From the NCBI GenBank assembly GCA_964405435.1, contig CAYOOD010000001.1:1-64000 (forward strand): a DNA stretch of 64,000 nucleotides, read 5' to 3'. The position numbers and the translations under genes are program-made. Below are positions 54,623-64,000 of this stretch, piece by piece (positions within the stretch are counted from its first letter, which is position 1; every line of letters starts with the position of its first letter). The DNA is from DVEG01 sp964405435 (GTDB taxonomy: Bacteria; Cyanobacteriota; Cyanobacteriia; Cyanobacteriales; Oscillatoriaceae). The notes under the pieces were generated by a model. The model had not been told where the DNA came from. It saw only the letters and a list, made by a program, of their open reading frames with translations, and did not search any database.

Positions 54623-56683
54623 TCATCCTTTGTCCGCCAGCTCGACAAGATCGGGCCAGTGCCGAATCAGTTCCGCTACAGACCACGCCTGAGCGATCGC
54701 CCCCTCGGCGGCGTGCGGCTTTTCGCCGTCAAAAATTTCCGAAATAGACCCAATACAACCCTGCTGGCAGAAGTGTTCAAGTAAAAGCTGGCTGTCAAAA
54801 GGAATCCGTTCCTCTGGATAAAAACGCTTCCAGGCGCGTACAAACGGGCCAATCAGCCAACTCCAAACCGTGCCCTGATGGTATGCCCGATCGCGGTGGT
54901 GGCGATCGCCGGCATAAGTGCCCAGATAATCCCGGCAATCGGGATCGAGACTGCGCAAACCGTAAGGCGTCAGCAAGCGATCGCGCGCCACCTTTAACAC
55001 CTGACGCCCCTGCTGCTGCGAAAACCCGCAGTGATGCAGCGACAAAGCCAAAACCGCATTCGGGCGAACCCGGGGATCGCACCAGTCATCCAGATCGATC
55101 GTGTCGTAAAAATAACCCCGATAATCATTCCAAAACTTTTGCAGCGATCCCTTAACCCGCTGCGCCTGTTGGGCATAGCGCTGCGCTTGTCTGTGATACT
55201 TCGCCGATTCTGAGGAACCACCAGCAGCCAGTCTCTCAGCCCACCCAGTCGCCCAACACAAAGCCGAGTACCACATCGCATTGATTTCCACCGGCTTTCC
55301 CCGGCGCGGCGTCACCACATAGCCGTCAACCACCGCATCCATCCACGTCAGCGCCACCCCAGGCGCATTCCACATCAGCAACCCGTCCGCAGCATCTACC
55401 TGGATGTCGTAGCGAGTCCCCGCCGAAAAAGCTTTGTAAATCTGCCGCACCACCGCATAGTGCTGGGCCAAAAAATCCCAATCCCCGGTCGCTTCCAGAT
55501 AAAGCCCCAAAATTTCAATCCACCACAGCGCCGCATCGATGCTGTTGTAGAGCGGCTGCGCGCCGACATCGGGGAACGTATTGGGAATCAAACCCTCGCG
55601 ACAGTAACGCCCGAACGTTTGCAGCAACCCTCTCGCCAAGCCAAAGCGCCCAGTCGCCAGCGCCAACCCGGGCAGGGCAATCAGCGTATCCCGACCCCAA
55701 TCATTGAACCAATGGTAGCCAGCAATAACAGTTGGCCCGTCAATTGACGCCCGGTAGGCGATAAATTGGTCGCCAGCTCGCAGCAATTGCCGCCAGATCG
55801 ACGCGCGATCGCCCGTTTCAGGCGCTTTCAGGTGCCCGAACAGCCGGTCGAGCCGTTGCTGCTCCCAGCAGACAGCCGCATCAAAATCTAGTTGCCCCGG
55901 CTCCTCTGTTTCCAACCACCCCACCCGCGCTTCCAAAGTCACAGACGCTCCGGGCTGCAAAGTAACGGTTATTTGCCCGGGGCTGTAGAGGTCTTCGCGA
56001 TCGCCCAACCCCCGCCGATTTTCCTCCGGCAAGTGATAATTCCAGTACCAGTAACCATCGGGTTGATACTCGCCCGCACTCCAGCGCAACTGCCAGGGCG
56101 TCCCGGGTTGAGTGCCGCGCATCGCTTGCAGCAGCAATCTTTGACCTTCCGCCTTTTGCCAGAATTGCAAACCGGGTTCCGCTTGCTGCTGGTGGTGAAA
56201 ATCGCGATCGCCGATTAGCAGTCTCAGCCTGAGCGTCGCCGCCTCCGATCCTTCGTAGCGGTAGTGAATCAAAAGGCGGTTTGCAGCCGGGATTGAGGGA
56301 TTAGGGGATTTGGGTTTTAAATTTTCTCTACTTTCTAAGCCGTGCGGCATGAGCAACTTCCTGGTTAGCTGCCAGCCTTCGTTTCCCCAAATCCAACTCG
56401 GAACCGGGTCAATTTCAAAACTTCGCAGCAGCTCTGCCCCCATTGGAGCGATCGCCCCGCCCGTCCAGAAATTCGTCCCCAGCTCCCAAACCCGCCCCCC
56501 CACTTCCAGACTCGCCTCTAAATGAGACAGCAGCAGCGTGCGCTGACACGGGGGCGCGATCGCCGCCATCAACCAACCGTGATAGGTGCGGGTGCGGGCG
56601 TCGCAAACCGTCCCGCTGGCAAAACTGCCCAGCCCATTTGTCAAAAGCCATTCCCGCACGTCCAGTCCATCCAACCTATCCAT
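54623..56683 (-). CDS. Glycogen-debranching-type amylo-alpha-1,6-glucosidase
   Basis: A 686-residue protein. The N-terminal GDE domain starts REWLLTNGLGSFASGT and RTRTYHGWLMA; the C-terminal (alpha/alpha)6 domain holds YHWFNDWGRDTLIALPGLAL (catalytic Asp region), NTFPDVGAQPLYNSIDAALWW, VEINAMWYSALCWA and YHQGTVWSWLIGPFVRAW. The family removes alpha-1,6 branches or glucosylates acceptors; in cyanobacteria it may act on glycogen or glucosylglycerate. No glycogen genes are adjacent. The ATG at 56683 gives the usual family N-terminus. Confidence 0.9.
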   Translation of the reverse strand: MDRLDGLDVREWLLTNGLGSFASGTVCDARTRTYHGWLMAAIAPPCQRTLLLSHLEASLEVGGRVWELGTNFWTGGAIAPMGAELLRSFEIDPVPSWIWGNEGWQLTRKLLMPHGLESRENLKPKSPNPSIPAANRLLIHYRYEGSEAATLRLRLLIGDRDFHHQQQAEPGLQFWQKAEGQRLLLQAMRGTQPGTPWQLRWSAGEYQPDGYWYWNYHLPEENRRGLGDREDLYSPGQITVTLQPGASVTLEARVGWLETEEPGQLDFDAAVCWEQQRLDRLFGHLKAPETGDRASIWRQLLRAGDQFIAYRASIDGPTVIAGYHWFNDWGRDTLIALPGLALATGRFGLARGLLQTFGRYCREGLIPNTFPDVGAQPLYNSIDAALWWIEILGLYLEATGDWDFLAQHYAVVRQIYKAFSAGTRYDIQVDAADGLLMWNAPGVALTWMDAVVDGYVVTPRRGKPVEINAMWYSALCWATGWAERLAAGGSSESAKYHRQAQRYAQQAQRVKGSLQKFWNDYRGYFYDTIDLDDWCDPRVRPNAVLALSLHHCGFSQQQGRQVLKVARDRLLTPYGLRSLDPDCRDYLGTYAGDRHHRDRAYHQGTVWSWLIGPFVRAWKRFYPEERIPFDSQLLLEHFCQQGCIGSISEIFDGEKPHAAEGAIAQAWSVAELIRHWPDLVELADKG

Positions 56684-57421
56684 CGCAACTCCTCACCTCG
56701 ACAATCCCCTCATCTCCCAATCCCGGCAATACCTAAACCGCCAGCGACCCCAACAAAATATAGCTATATGGTTATGTACTCAATTCGCAGATTGCAGCCT
56801 CATGCCCCCACATAGAAATTCTCGCAAACAGACTAGGTGTTTCTAGGCGACACCGACCGCATCGGATGTCAGCCTATCCGCAATCTCTCGGGGGCTTGCT
56901 ATCTGCGATGCCGTCAAATACCAAGCCATGCCCGTACAAACGAATCGATCGCCGCGAAACCCTAGAAGCTTTATGTAACAAGGATTTTGCGGTTTTTTTG
57001 CCGATTTGCGGTTGCATGTCCCAGTCTTTAATCTGATTGTCACCCTGTAGACTCTCATATTGTTGCCTCGCTAGAAGCCAGTCGCAGACTGGCTTAGGAG
57101 TTTTTGGACTGCAGGGATCGCTTTCGGATCGACCTATCCGTACTCTAGCAAAGACTGGCAAAAATCGATCGCGGGATTGTCTGTAGTTCTATCTAAAAAA
57201 AAATTCCGTTTTTTTGCTAATTGTCAAACATTTTTAAAATAGTTACTCTTTTTATAGAGTCAAAAAAGAAATGCTTCTTCTAATTCACAAGTAGAAGGTT
57301 ATTTCTTTCTCAATCAGGGATCGAACAGGCATACAACAACCTGAGTTTTTTGTAATGTTACCTGCCTGCTTAACAGTTTAAAGCTAATTTACCGCAGTTA
57401 GATTCAAGAGGTTCTACAGCT
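56684..57421. other. Gap before the pilus locus
   Basis: No gene. AGCCAGTC (57077-57084) and GACTGGCT (57088-57095) form a tight hairpin. The right part (57190-57420) is AT-rich with TATAAT-like words and should carry the pilus promoter. Confidence 0.5.
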
Positions 57422-57898
57422 ATGCTCCGTCGCTTTTTAGCCATTTCCGGTTTCGCTCTCCTCGGTCTCGCTATTTCCGGCACCGCCTCCTATGCTGCCG
57501 ATGCCACTCAAGACATTACCTTTACTTCAGATGTGGCGGCTACTTGTTTTTTTGGTTCGGTCACGGGCACTAGCACCCTGTCTTTACAAGCTAATAGCGT
57601 CTCAAACCTGGGCAATGCCACTCAGAGTGTTCCGCTCACTTGTAATAATGCCGCCACTCTTTCTGCTGGAACAGTTGCGCAAAGCGGTACTGGAGCTACT
57701 ACCCTGAATACAAAAACAGTCGGGCTGACAGTTAATGGCAGCGCCTTTACCTCTGGAGGTACCATTGCGGCAACTACCTTTGATGCAGATTCTAATGGAG
57801 CTGCTACTATTGGCGTTACGCTGAGTGCAAGCCATACCGCTCCTATTAAGCCGGGTAACTATACTTTCACGACTACCCTAACCGCTACCCCTCAATAA
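57422..57898 (+). CDS. Secreted SCPU-like pilus subunit 1
   Basis: A 158-residue secreted protein. Signal peptide residues 1-25 (LAISGFALLGLAISGTASYAA). The mature part is Thr/Ser/Ala rich and beta-strand-like, has two Cys (ATCFFG, LTCNNA) suited to a disulfide, and ends PIKPGNYTFTTTLTATPQ, the spore-coat-U/Csu-type pilin C-terminus. It probably is the main subunit of a surface filament assembled by donor-strand exchange with the chaperone and usher downstream. First gene of the locus; 210 bp to the next. Confidence 0.8.
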   Translation: MLRRFLAISGFALLGLAISGTASYAADATQDITFTSDVAATCFFGSVTGTSTLSLQANSVSNLGNATQSVPLTCNNAATLSAGTVAQSGTGATTLNTKTVGLTVNGSAFTSGGTIAATTFDADSNGAATIGVTLSASHTAPIKPGNYTFTTTLTATPQ

Positions 57899-58108
57899 TT
57901 CAGCCTGTCAAGATTGCATTTTGTGCATTTTGATATCGATTAATCTGAAAAATTTGATAAATTGTAGGCTAGTAATAACAGCTAAAAATTTATCAATTTT
58001 TCAGGTTCGTGTAAGTTTAATTTACGCTCAATTATCCGATAAAAAGCATGGGCGTTCTGAGGAAGTTTTAATGAGCAGATTTCGACCGGTTCAGACAAAG
58101 AGAACGAA

Positions 58109-58963
58109 ATGTCTAAATATTCAGCACTCATATCGACGATACTCTTCGCGGGTGCGGTTTTAACGACTCGGGTAGCGCTGGCTGATTCGCCCATTTCGTT
58201 TGGAACTGTTCAATCGGGAAGCGCGCAAATGACAGGCGGCGTGTTGGCAACGGATGTAGAAACGCTGACTGTAGCGATCGCTCCCGTGCAAGCGCAGCAA
58301 AGCGGCACCGTACAAGTATCGGCACCCGTTTTAATTTCTGGCCCCACAACAGATCCATCGGGGACAACTTTAATAGGCTTGTTATCCTTCGACTCAACGA
58401 CCATTCAAAGCAATATCAGCGGCGGTTCTGCCACTTTGCCACAGGGAAATCGGGATTTACAAGTCGGGCTGAAAGTATCGCGCCCCGCAATTTACCCAGC
58501 AGGAGCGCAACCGTATGAACCTTACATTTACCGCGTGACGATCGCTGCCACAGTTAGCGGCTTCACTCAAACAAAAGATGTAGAATTTTCCGTGACAGTA
58601 ACTCCCGCTTGCACCTTCACCAATGCCAGCAACGGCGAATTGCAATTGCCAAACAATAATCTGAGCCTATTGCAGACCAAAACAGATGCACAAGTCGATC
58701 TCCAGTGCAATAGTGCCGCCAACCTAAAATTAGACCCGCCTGCCAATATTAGCGGCCCTGCCAGCTTAAATACCGCTACCCTGACGGCGGCGGCTAGCTT
58801 CGGGGGAACGACATTGAACAGCACCGGCAGCGCCGCTCGAGTTTTTGGCTCTCACGGGGGGATCGGCAGGGCGAATATTTCCATGCAGGTCAATAACAAT
58901 AGCGCCCCCATTCCTCCAGGTACTTATCAGTTTAAAGTGACTTTAACCGCTACCCCGCAATGA
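58109..58963 (+). CDS. Secreted SCPU-like pilus subunit 2, two-domain
   Basis: A 284-residue secreted protein with a signal peptide (ISTILFAGAVLTTRVALA). The first half is a beta-rich domain unlike subunit 1. The second half begins VTVTPACTFTNASNGELQ and carries VDLQCNSAANL and the same ending (PIPPGTYQFKVTLTATPQ), so it is a pilin domain with disulfide Cys. A two-domain build is typical for tip adhesins, though no ligand is known. GAGGAAG occurs upstream at 58059 but is far; GAACGAA precedes the ATG. Confidence 0.75.
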   Translation: MSKYSALISTILFAGAVLTTRVALADSPISFGTVQSGSAQMTGGVLATDVETLTVAIAPVQAQQSGTVQVSAPVLISGPTTDPSGTTLIGLLSFDSTTIQSNISGGSATLPQGNRDLQVGLKVSRPAIYPAGAQPYEPYIYRVTIAATVSGFTQTKDVEFSVTVTPACTFTNASNGELQLPNNNLSLLQTKTDAQVDLQCNSAANLKLDPPANISGPASLNTATLTAAASFGGTTLNSTGSAARVFGSHGGIGRANISMQVNNNSAPIPPGTYQFKVTLTATPQ

Positions 58964-59039
58964 CAGGCATGAGAAGGCGAACGCCAAGCTTCTCTAGTAT
59001 TACTTCTAAATTATTTTTTTCTTTACCCAACCCCTGGAA

Positions 59040-59891
59040 ATGTCAAAACTCGTCAAAAACATCGTTAATTTATCTCTAGCTTGTATGAGCGGCTGGGCAT
59101 TATCTACCTTGCTATTCTTGCCGCCAGCACGTTCTCAGGTTTCCATCGCGCCGTTAATTATCGAAACGAAAACCGAGCGGGGTCAAGCCCAGGGTTTATT
59201 TAACGTGGCGAATAGCAGCAATGAACCCTTTCGCGCTCGCCTCTATGCAGAACCTTTTACTTACAATCGCGACGCGGGCTTTGAGACAGTACAGCCCAAC
59301 CCCAACGACTTAACCCCCTATCTCGAATTTTCTCCCCGCGAATTAGTGGTGCCGCCGGGAACGTCGCGCCGGGTGCGCATGATTGCCCGCTTTCCTGCCA
59401 ACATCCAGCCCGGAGAATATCGAGCAGTAATTTTTACAGAAAAGCTGCAAGACCAGACAGAAGTTCAGCAAGAAGGTTTTAAATTTAATATCATTTCTCG
59501 TATCGGCACCGTCGTTTACGTTCGCCACGGGGAAGTCTCCGCCAAGCTAGCCGCAGAAAGCGCCAGTTGGAATGCTGAAAAAAATCTGATTCAACTGCTG
59601 GTACGCAATACTGGTAATGCTTCAGCTCGCCCCAAAGCGATCTGGACGCTGAAACGGGAAGACGCCACGGTAAAAACCGGGGAATCTGACAATACAACGG
59701 TGATTGCTGGAGGCGATCGCAATATATTATTATCCTATCCGGGATCGGAGCAACCTGCTTTACCTGCCGGCGAGTATCAATTGAGTGGGGAGTTAGTTTG
59801 GAGCGAGAGCAAGGGCTCGAAAAATGAATCAGTCAGGTTGCCTTTTAGTGTAAATTTCTCGCTCCCGAATCGCGCGTCCACTTCTCAATAA
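59040..59891 (+). CDS. Periplasmic PapD-like pilus chaperone
   Basis: A 283-residue protein. Signal peptide (LSLACMSGWALSTLLFLPPARS). It starts QVSIAPLIIETKTERGQAQ and has VANSSNEPFRARLYAEPF, FSPRELVVPPGTSRRVRMIA and GEYRAVIFTEKL, the N-terminal Ig domain pattern of fimbrial chaperones, followed by a second Ig domain (IQLLVRNTGNASARPKA). It should cap pilin subunits in the periplasm. Nine bases before the next secreted gene, so coexpressed. Confidence 0.85.
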   Translation: MSKLVKNIVNLSLACMSGWALSTLLFLPPARSQVSIAPLIIETKTERGQAQGLFNVANSSNEPFRARLYAEPFTYNRDAGFETVQPNPNDLTPYLEFSPRELVVPPGTSRRVRMIARFPANIQPGEYRAVIFTEKLQDQTEVQQEGFKFNIISRIGTVVYVRHGEVSAKLAAESASWNAEKNLIQLLVRNTGNASARPKAIWTLKREDATVKTGESDNTTVIAGGDRNILLSYPGSEQPALPAGEYQLSGELVWSESKGSKNESVRLPFSVNFSLPNRASTSQ

Positions 59892-59899
59892 CTGCCCTC

Positions 59900-60388
59900 A
59901 TGTTGAAACTGACTGCGATCGCGTCTATTTTTGCCTGCACAATCGCTCTCTCAGCCAGCCAAGCCGCCTTGGCAGATACTCGAATTTTTGAGTTCACCGC
60001 AACCGTACCGGAACAGGCTTCTATCGAGCCGCTCTCTCCCGATACGCCGGGATTTTCGGCGGCAAATCCGGCTCCCGCTCAACTCGATACGAGCAGTCGC
60101 AATCTCACAAAGATTGTGGCAGAGCCAGTGATTTTCACGGTTAATAATAATGCACCCGCTACTGTTACGGTTTCAGCGCCCGTTGCGATTGAAGGAACCC
60201 TCGACCCCATCGCAGCAATCCGCCAGAGTCTACTAACGGTTAACGGCAATACGGCGGCAAACGCGATCGCTAATCTGCCAGCAGGGTCGAATATTTTAGG
60301 AGTCAGTATAAGTATTGACAGTAGCGCTCCTATTCAACCAGGCATTTACAAGTATCAAGTAACTGTAACAGTTAGCCCGGATGGCTGA
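59900..60388 (+). CDS. Secreted SCPU-like pilus subunit 3
   Basis: A 162-residue secreted protein with signal peptide (IASIFACTIALSASQAALA). The mature part lacks the Cys pair seen in the other subunits but keeps the C-terminal PIQPGIYKYQVTVTVSP. It may be a minor or base subunit. It follows the chaperone by eight bases and lies 101 bp before the usher gene, on the same strand. Confidence 0.72.
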   Translation: MLKLTAIASIFACTIALSASQAALADTRIFEFTATVPEQASIEPLSPDTPGFSAANPAPAQLDTSSRNLTKIVAEPVIFTVNNNAPATVTVSAPVAIEGTLDPIAAIRQSLLTVNGNTAANAIANLPAGSNILGVSISIDSSAPIQPGIYKYQVTVTVSPDG

Positions 60389-60489
60389 TCTGTATAAAAT
60401 TTTATAAAAAGTGTAAGTTTAATTTTATTTAAGCTCTTATCAAATGAATAGTATCCATCTAAGCTTTGCTATGGTCTCATGCTGAAATT

Positions 60490-63111
60490 ATGAATATTTA
60501 TCGGCTTATAGCCGTCTTATTTATCTATTTACTTTTTATAAATAACTCAATTTTAGCCGCCAGTCTGCCTCAAACAATGGCTCAACCAGAACTCAAAAAA
60601 GCCGAGGCAGATACAAGCGAAATGCCGATTTTTCCAGTAGGAATTAATTTAGGAAAACGTGCGGTAAACTTCAGCGTCCGCGTGCGGGGCAAAGAAGATG
60701 GGATAAACGCCATTCATTTTGAGAATTGGCTGATTCCGTTTGATGCGGTGGTGGAGGCTTTGAGTATAAAAGTAACTCCCTTGCAAGAGGGACTGCTGGA
60801 ATTGCGATCGCCCGGTTTTGTCATCCGCATCGACGCTAAAGAATTAACAACCGACCCAGAGCTGGGTTTAGTATTTTCGATAGACCAAATTCAAACGCTC
60901 TTAAAAACTCCCGCTGAATTTAACGCGATTGACTATGCGATTCAGTTGACACCCCCTTGGTTGGGATTGAAAGGAAGTAACCGCCCGGAAGAAATTCCGG
61001 TCGTAACGGAAGGACTTCCCACAATATCGCCCCCTAATTTTACCCTAGCAGCCGCCGGAGAAAAAACAGAAATTACCGGGACGCTTTCCAGTTCGACATC
61101 GGTTTCTGAGTCCGCGAACTATCAGGGAGAACTTTCAACGGTGGGAACCCTTTTCGGTGGCAGTTGGTTTGTGCGTTTCAACCAAGGAAATTTAGAAGAT
61201 ATTTCTACTTGGAGGTTGAATCAAGCCCAGTTTCTGCGCCAAACGGGAGCCGCAGATTATGTAGTGGGTTCTCAGGCAGCATTTTGGCCCAGTGAAGGCA
61301 GCGGCGAACTGTGGGGTTTCACCACCGTGCAGCGCTTTGGATTTGTACCGCCGTCTTCGTTTGGGGGTGAGGGTTTTGATGCCCGCCAGCGGTTGCAAGC
61401 CAATCAAGTCGGGCGGACTATTTCCGGGGAAGCCAAACCGGGAACGCTGGTGCATTTGGTGGAAGGATTGAGCGATCGCATTGTGGCAGAAGTTCTGGTA
61501 GACTCTTCAGGAATTTACCGCTTTGAAGATGTCCCTGCCGGCGTCGGAAATTATCGCCTCCTGCTGTATCCAGATGGGTTGCTCTCCGCCCCACCAGAAG
61601 TTCGCAATCCCAGTTTTACCAACTTACCCGGTCAGTTGTCCGCCGGGGCTTCCGCTTTGATTGCCTCCGTCGGATTCGATCGGCAATTTTCCGGGCAAAA
61701 TAATTTTCTTGGGGACTTCAATAACTTGCGAGGCGGCGTTGCCTACCGCCGGGGTTTATCCGAAGAATTGACTGCCGGGGTCGGTGTTGTTTACGATCGC
61801 TCCGTCAAGGGCTTGGGAGAATTCTTCTACAAGCCCAATAATATCCCCTTGCAGCTAGAAGGCTCTGTCCTCGCCAGTGCTGGGGGAGATGACTTCGACT
61901 GGAATCTCAGCGCCCGCTACGAACCGGAGAATTTTAGACTGAATCTGAATAGCGATCGCCGTTCTAGCCGGTTTAGCGCCGATTGGCTGCTTTCGCAACA
62001 TTTCAGCCTTATCGCTAGCGGCAACAGCGCCGATTCTTCTGTCGCAGCCGGATTCAGATTTTCCCAGATTGGCAAAAATTTTTCAACCTTTGCCACTGCC
62101 ACGATAGACACGGAAAATCGCTTGCGGTGGAGTTGGGTTCAAAATTTGGGAGCGCTGAGGTTGCAATCGCGCGGCAATGAAATCGGCTTGAATGCAGAAC
62201 TCAGCTACAATCTATCCGGCACGCCTATGGGTAGCAGCGCCAATCAGGTATTTTTGAGTTATGAAACCCGCGAGGCAGATAATTTAGCGACCCTGGGCTG
62301 GCGCTATCAATCTCCCCAACGGACGCGAGATGGTAGAAATATTTGGTCAGTGGATTTAGGCTATGGGATAGGCGATCGCGGAAATGGTCTTATTGCTTCG
62401 GCTTCAACTGCTCTGCTGCCGGGGGTAGACGTGCGGTTGCGCTACCAGGAAGTTTCTGCCACCTCTGACGAATCCACTTTCCGAATCGAGTTGGTTCCGC
62501 GCTTCAACCTCCAGGGAGGAATTACCCCAGCCGATCCTCGCTTTGAACGCTTGCGAACCCGAGGGGGAATGTTGATACAGCCTTTCTTCGATCGCGACAA
62601 TAACGGCAAGCGCCATACCCACGAAAAATTCTACTTAGAAGATTCTAACCTCTTGCTCGTTATCAATAATAAATCTTTAGAATCGTGGCGACCCGATATT
62701 CAAAGAAATGGAATTTTTATCGACCTCGAACCGGGAATTTATCGCCTAGACCTCGATCCGGCTGGATTTCCCCCTGACTGGTCGCCTGTTGAAAATGCTT
62801 ATGCTGTGGAAGTTGTGGCTGGCAGTTACACCCCTGTTTTACTGCCCCTGACTGTTTCCTACACTGTCACGGGTGTTGTCACCGATGCGGCGGGCAAAGT
62901 GGCAGTCGGCGCTAGAGTGGAAGCCGTGCCAGCAGATAGCAGCCAGCGAATTTTATCGATTACTAACGGTGCTGGGGTATTTTATTTAGAAAAATTGCAG
63001 CAAGGAAGTTATACTTTGCTCGTAAACGGGCAGCCAGCGCAGCCCAATACTCTAGAAATCAATCAATCGTCCCAACCTTTTCAAGAATTAAACTTGCAGC
63101 AAGCTCATTAA
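60490..63111 (+). CDS. Usher-like outer-membrane assembly protein
   Basis: About 873 residues from the ATG at 60490 (MNIYRLIAVLFIYLLFIN, a signal peptide). An N-terminal domain (residues 40-190) precedes a long beta-strand-rich region with barrel-like repeats. GRTISGEAKPGTLVHLV with IYRFEDVPAGVGNYRLLLYP resembles the usher plug. The C-terminus has LIQPFFDRDNNGKRHTHE and a carboxypeptidase-regulatory-like domain (YTVTGVVTDAAGKVAVGARV). Position after the chaperone and pilins supports usher function, but the sequence is far from PapC-type ushers. An upstream start (60466) is less likely. Confidence 0.75.
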   Translation: MNIYRLIAVLFIYLLFINNSILAASLPQTMAQPELKKAEADTSEMPIFPVGINLGKRAVNFSVRVRGKEDGINAIHFENWLIPFDAVVEALSIKVTPLQEGLLELRSPGFVIRIDAKELTTDPELGLVFSIDQIQTLLKTPAEFNAIDYAIQLTPPWLGLKGSNRPEEIPVVTEGLPTISPPNFTLAAAGEKTEITGTLSSSTSVSESANYQGELSTVGTLFGGSWFVRFNQGNLEDISTWRLNQAQFLRQTGAADYVVGSQAAFWPSEGSGELWGFTTVQRFGFVPPSSFGGEGFDARQRLQANQVGRTISGEAKPGTLVHLVEGLSDRIVAEVLVDSSGIYRFEDVPAGVGNYRLLLYPDGLLSAPPEVRNPSFTNLPGQLSAGASALIASVGFDRQFSGQNNFLGDFNNLRGGVAYRRGLSEELTAGVGVVYDRSVKGLGEFFYKPNNIPLQLEGSVLASAGGDDFDWNLSARYEPENFRLNLNSDRRSSRFSADWLLSQHFSLIASGNSADSSVAAGFRFSQIGKNFSTFATATIDTENRLRWSWVQNLGALRLQSRGNEIGLNAELSYNLSGTPMGSSANQVFLSYETREADNLATLGWRYQSPQRTRDGRNIWSVDLGYGIGDRGNGLIASASTALLPGVDVRLRYQEVSATSDESTFRIELVPRFNLQGGITPADPRFERLRTRGGMLIQPFFDRDNNGKRHTHEKFYLEDSNLLLVINNKSLESWRPDIQRNGIFIDLEPGIYRLDLDPAGFPPDWSPVENAYAVEVVAGSYTPVLLPLTVSYTVTGVVTDAAGKVAVGARVEAVPADSSQRILSITNGAGVFYLEKLQQGSYTLLVNGQPAQPNTLEINQSSQPFQELNLQQAH

Positions 63112-63228
63112 GGGGCGATCGCTGTCGATGTCCCCAGCGCTATAGCTTCACCGCACCGACGGCACCGCCGCCCCAGCCAACTCCTGTGAAGTAAGATCGA
63201 TAAGGACTTGAGAAAAAAAGGCGAGATT

Positions 63229-64000
63229 GTGAGTGATTCGACGCTGGAGCAGATTCTCAAATTGGCCACTCAGCGAGCAGACTCCGCTGAGGTCTACTAC
63301 CTGTCGAGCCAAGATACACCCATCGAATTTGAGAATAATCGCTTAAAATCCTTGCAAACCAAAGCACTTCAGGGAGTGGCTTTGCGAGTAACTTGCAATG
63401 GCAAGCTGGGTTTTGCCAGCTCCACGGATTTGACGCGCCTCGAAGACTTGGTAGACGCTGCCGTGCAAACTGCCGCCACGGGCGATCCCGCTGAGTTTGA
63501 ATTTGCCAAGGGCGTTCGGATGACGGCACCGGAAACCACCTACACGCCACCCACCACCCAGGAATTGGTAGAAGAGGGCAAAAAGCTGATCGAGCAGGTG
63601 CGCGAGTACAACAGTGAGATTTTAGTCGATGTCAGCTTCCACGTCCGCAAGGGGTGGGTGAAAATTGTCACCAATAGCGACGTTTACGCGGAACGCTCCA
63701 GCCAGATTGTCAGCGTCTCGCTCTCCGGCAATCTCGTGCGGGGAGAAGATTTCTTGCAAGCATACAGCTACGACGTGGCGCGCGATCGCCCCATCGAACC
63801 CGATCGCGTACTCCAGCAGCTTTTGGAAAAATACCGTCGGGCTGAGCGCAACGCCACCATCACCAGCGGCTCCTACCCCGTCCTCTTCACCCCCAGAGCC
63901 GCAGCCAGTACCCTCGGCAATCTCTTCGATACCGTGCTTTCCGGGCAAGTAGTCTGCCAGAAAGCCTCTCCTCTGGCGGACAAAGTAGGTCAAACCCTCT
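63229..64000 (+). CDS. TldD/PmbA-family protein, cut by the window end
   Basis: N-terminal 257 codons of a TldD/PmbA (TldE) family protein, starting at GTG 63229 (VSDSTLEQILKLATQRAD) and running off the window. Signatures are EVYYLSSQDTPIEFENNRLKS and VALRVTCNGKLGFASSTD. These proteins form a zinc protease that degrades or matures peptides such as microcin leaders or CcdA; TldE lacks the metal site, and the diagnostic C-terminal part is outside, so TldD and TldE cannot be told apart. A plain downstream neighbour of the pilus locus. Confidence 0.85.
   Translation, partial: MSDSTLEQILKLATQRADSAEVYYLSSQDTPIEFENNRLKSLQTKALQGVALRVTCNGKLGFASSTDLTRLEDLVDAAVQTAATGDPAEFEFAKGVRMTAPETTYTPPTTQELVEEGKKLIEQVREYNSEILVDVSFHVRKGWVKIVTNSDVYAERSSQIVSVSLSGNLVRGEDFLQAYSYDVARDRPIEPDRVLQQLLEKYRRAERNATITSGSYPVLFTPRAAASTLGNLFDTVLSGQVVCQKASPLADKVGQTL

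Overview
The window is chromosomal DNA from a cyanobacterium, most likely a filamentous Oscillatoriales-type species. The evidence is the very frequent HIP1 octamer GCGATCGC in coding and non-coding DNA, heptamer tandem repeats, small interspersed palindromes, and cyanobacteria-typical proteins: an SLH-OprB porin, the cyanobacterial form of glutamate-cysteine ligase, NAT-type amino-acid ABC transporters, a cyanobacteriochrome-like GAF domain and Uma2 nucleases. No phage, CRISPR array or intact insertion sequence was found.

Layout. 1-4654: nadC, a C39-like cysteine peptidase and an outer-membrane porin. 4655-6409: a long gene-free stretch holding a clearly structured RNA candidate of unknown class (about 5139-5410). 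6410-12216: a complete branched-chain/neutral amino-acid ABC importer (binding protein, two permeases, two ATPases). 12412-15429: a four-module RNA-repair fusion protein. 15593-20980: a second, polar amino-acid ABC importer (permease, binding protein, permease, unknown membrane protein, ATPase). 21000-27433: a heptamer repeat field, lipA, a response regulator, DinB-like, HAD and orphan DALR proteins, and a Crp/Fnr regulator. 27592-36765: a large multi-sensor histidine kinase with a probable bilin-binding GAF domain, a membrane-anchored PstS-like protein, a DUF89 phosphatase, an uncharacterised GCLVGR protein and a histone-deacetylase-family enzyme.

37129-48761 is the most accessory-looking part. 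Three genes encode a dynamin-like GTPase, a second TRAFAC-type GTPase and a tail-anchored protein. After a repeat-rich gap come a 1675-residue UPF1-like helicase with a beta-helix-like N-terminus, an overlapping winged-helix partner, and a Uma2 nuclease. These look like one or two conflict or stress modules, but no function is demonstrated by the sequence.

48962-64000: gshA, trmL, a long leader with riboswitch-like hairpins before a LysM/M23 peptidase, a CAU tRNA, a glycogen-debranching-type enzyme, a five-gene chaperone-usher-like pilus locus (57422-63111) and the start of a TldD/PmbA family gene cut by the window edge.

The two amino-acid importers suggest active uptake or recapture of amino acids. 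The porin, LysM peptidase, C39 peptidase, GCLVGR protein and usher locus all concern the cell envelope. Small palindromic repeats recur between genes and, in at least three places, lie inside reading frames without breaking them.
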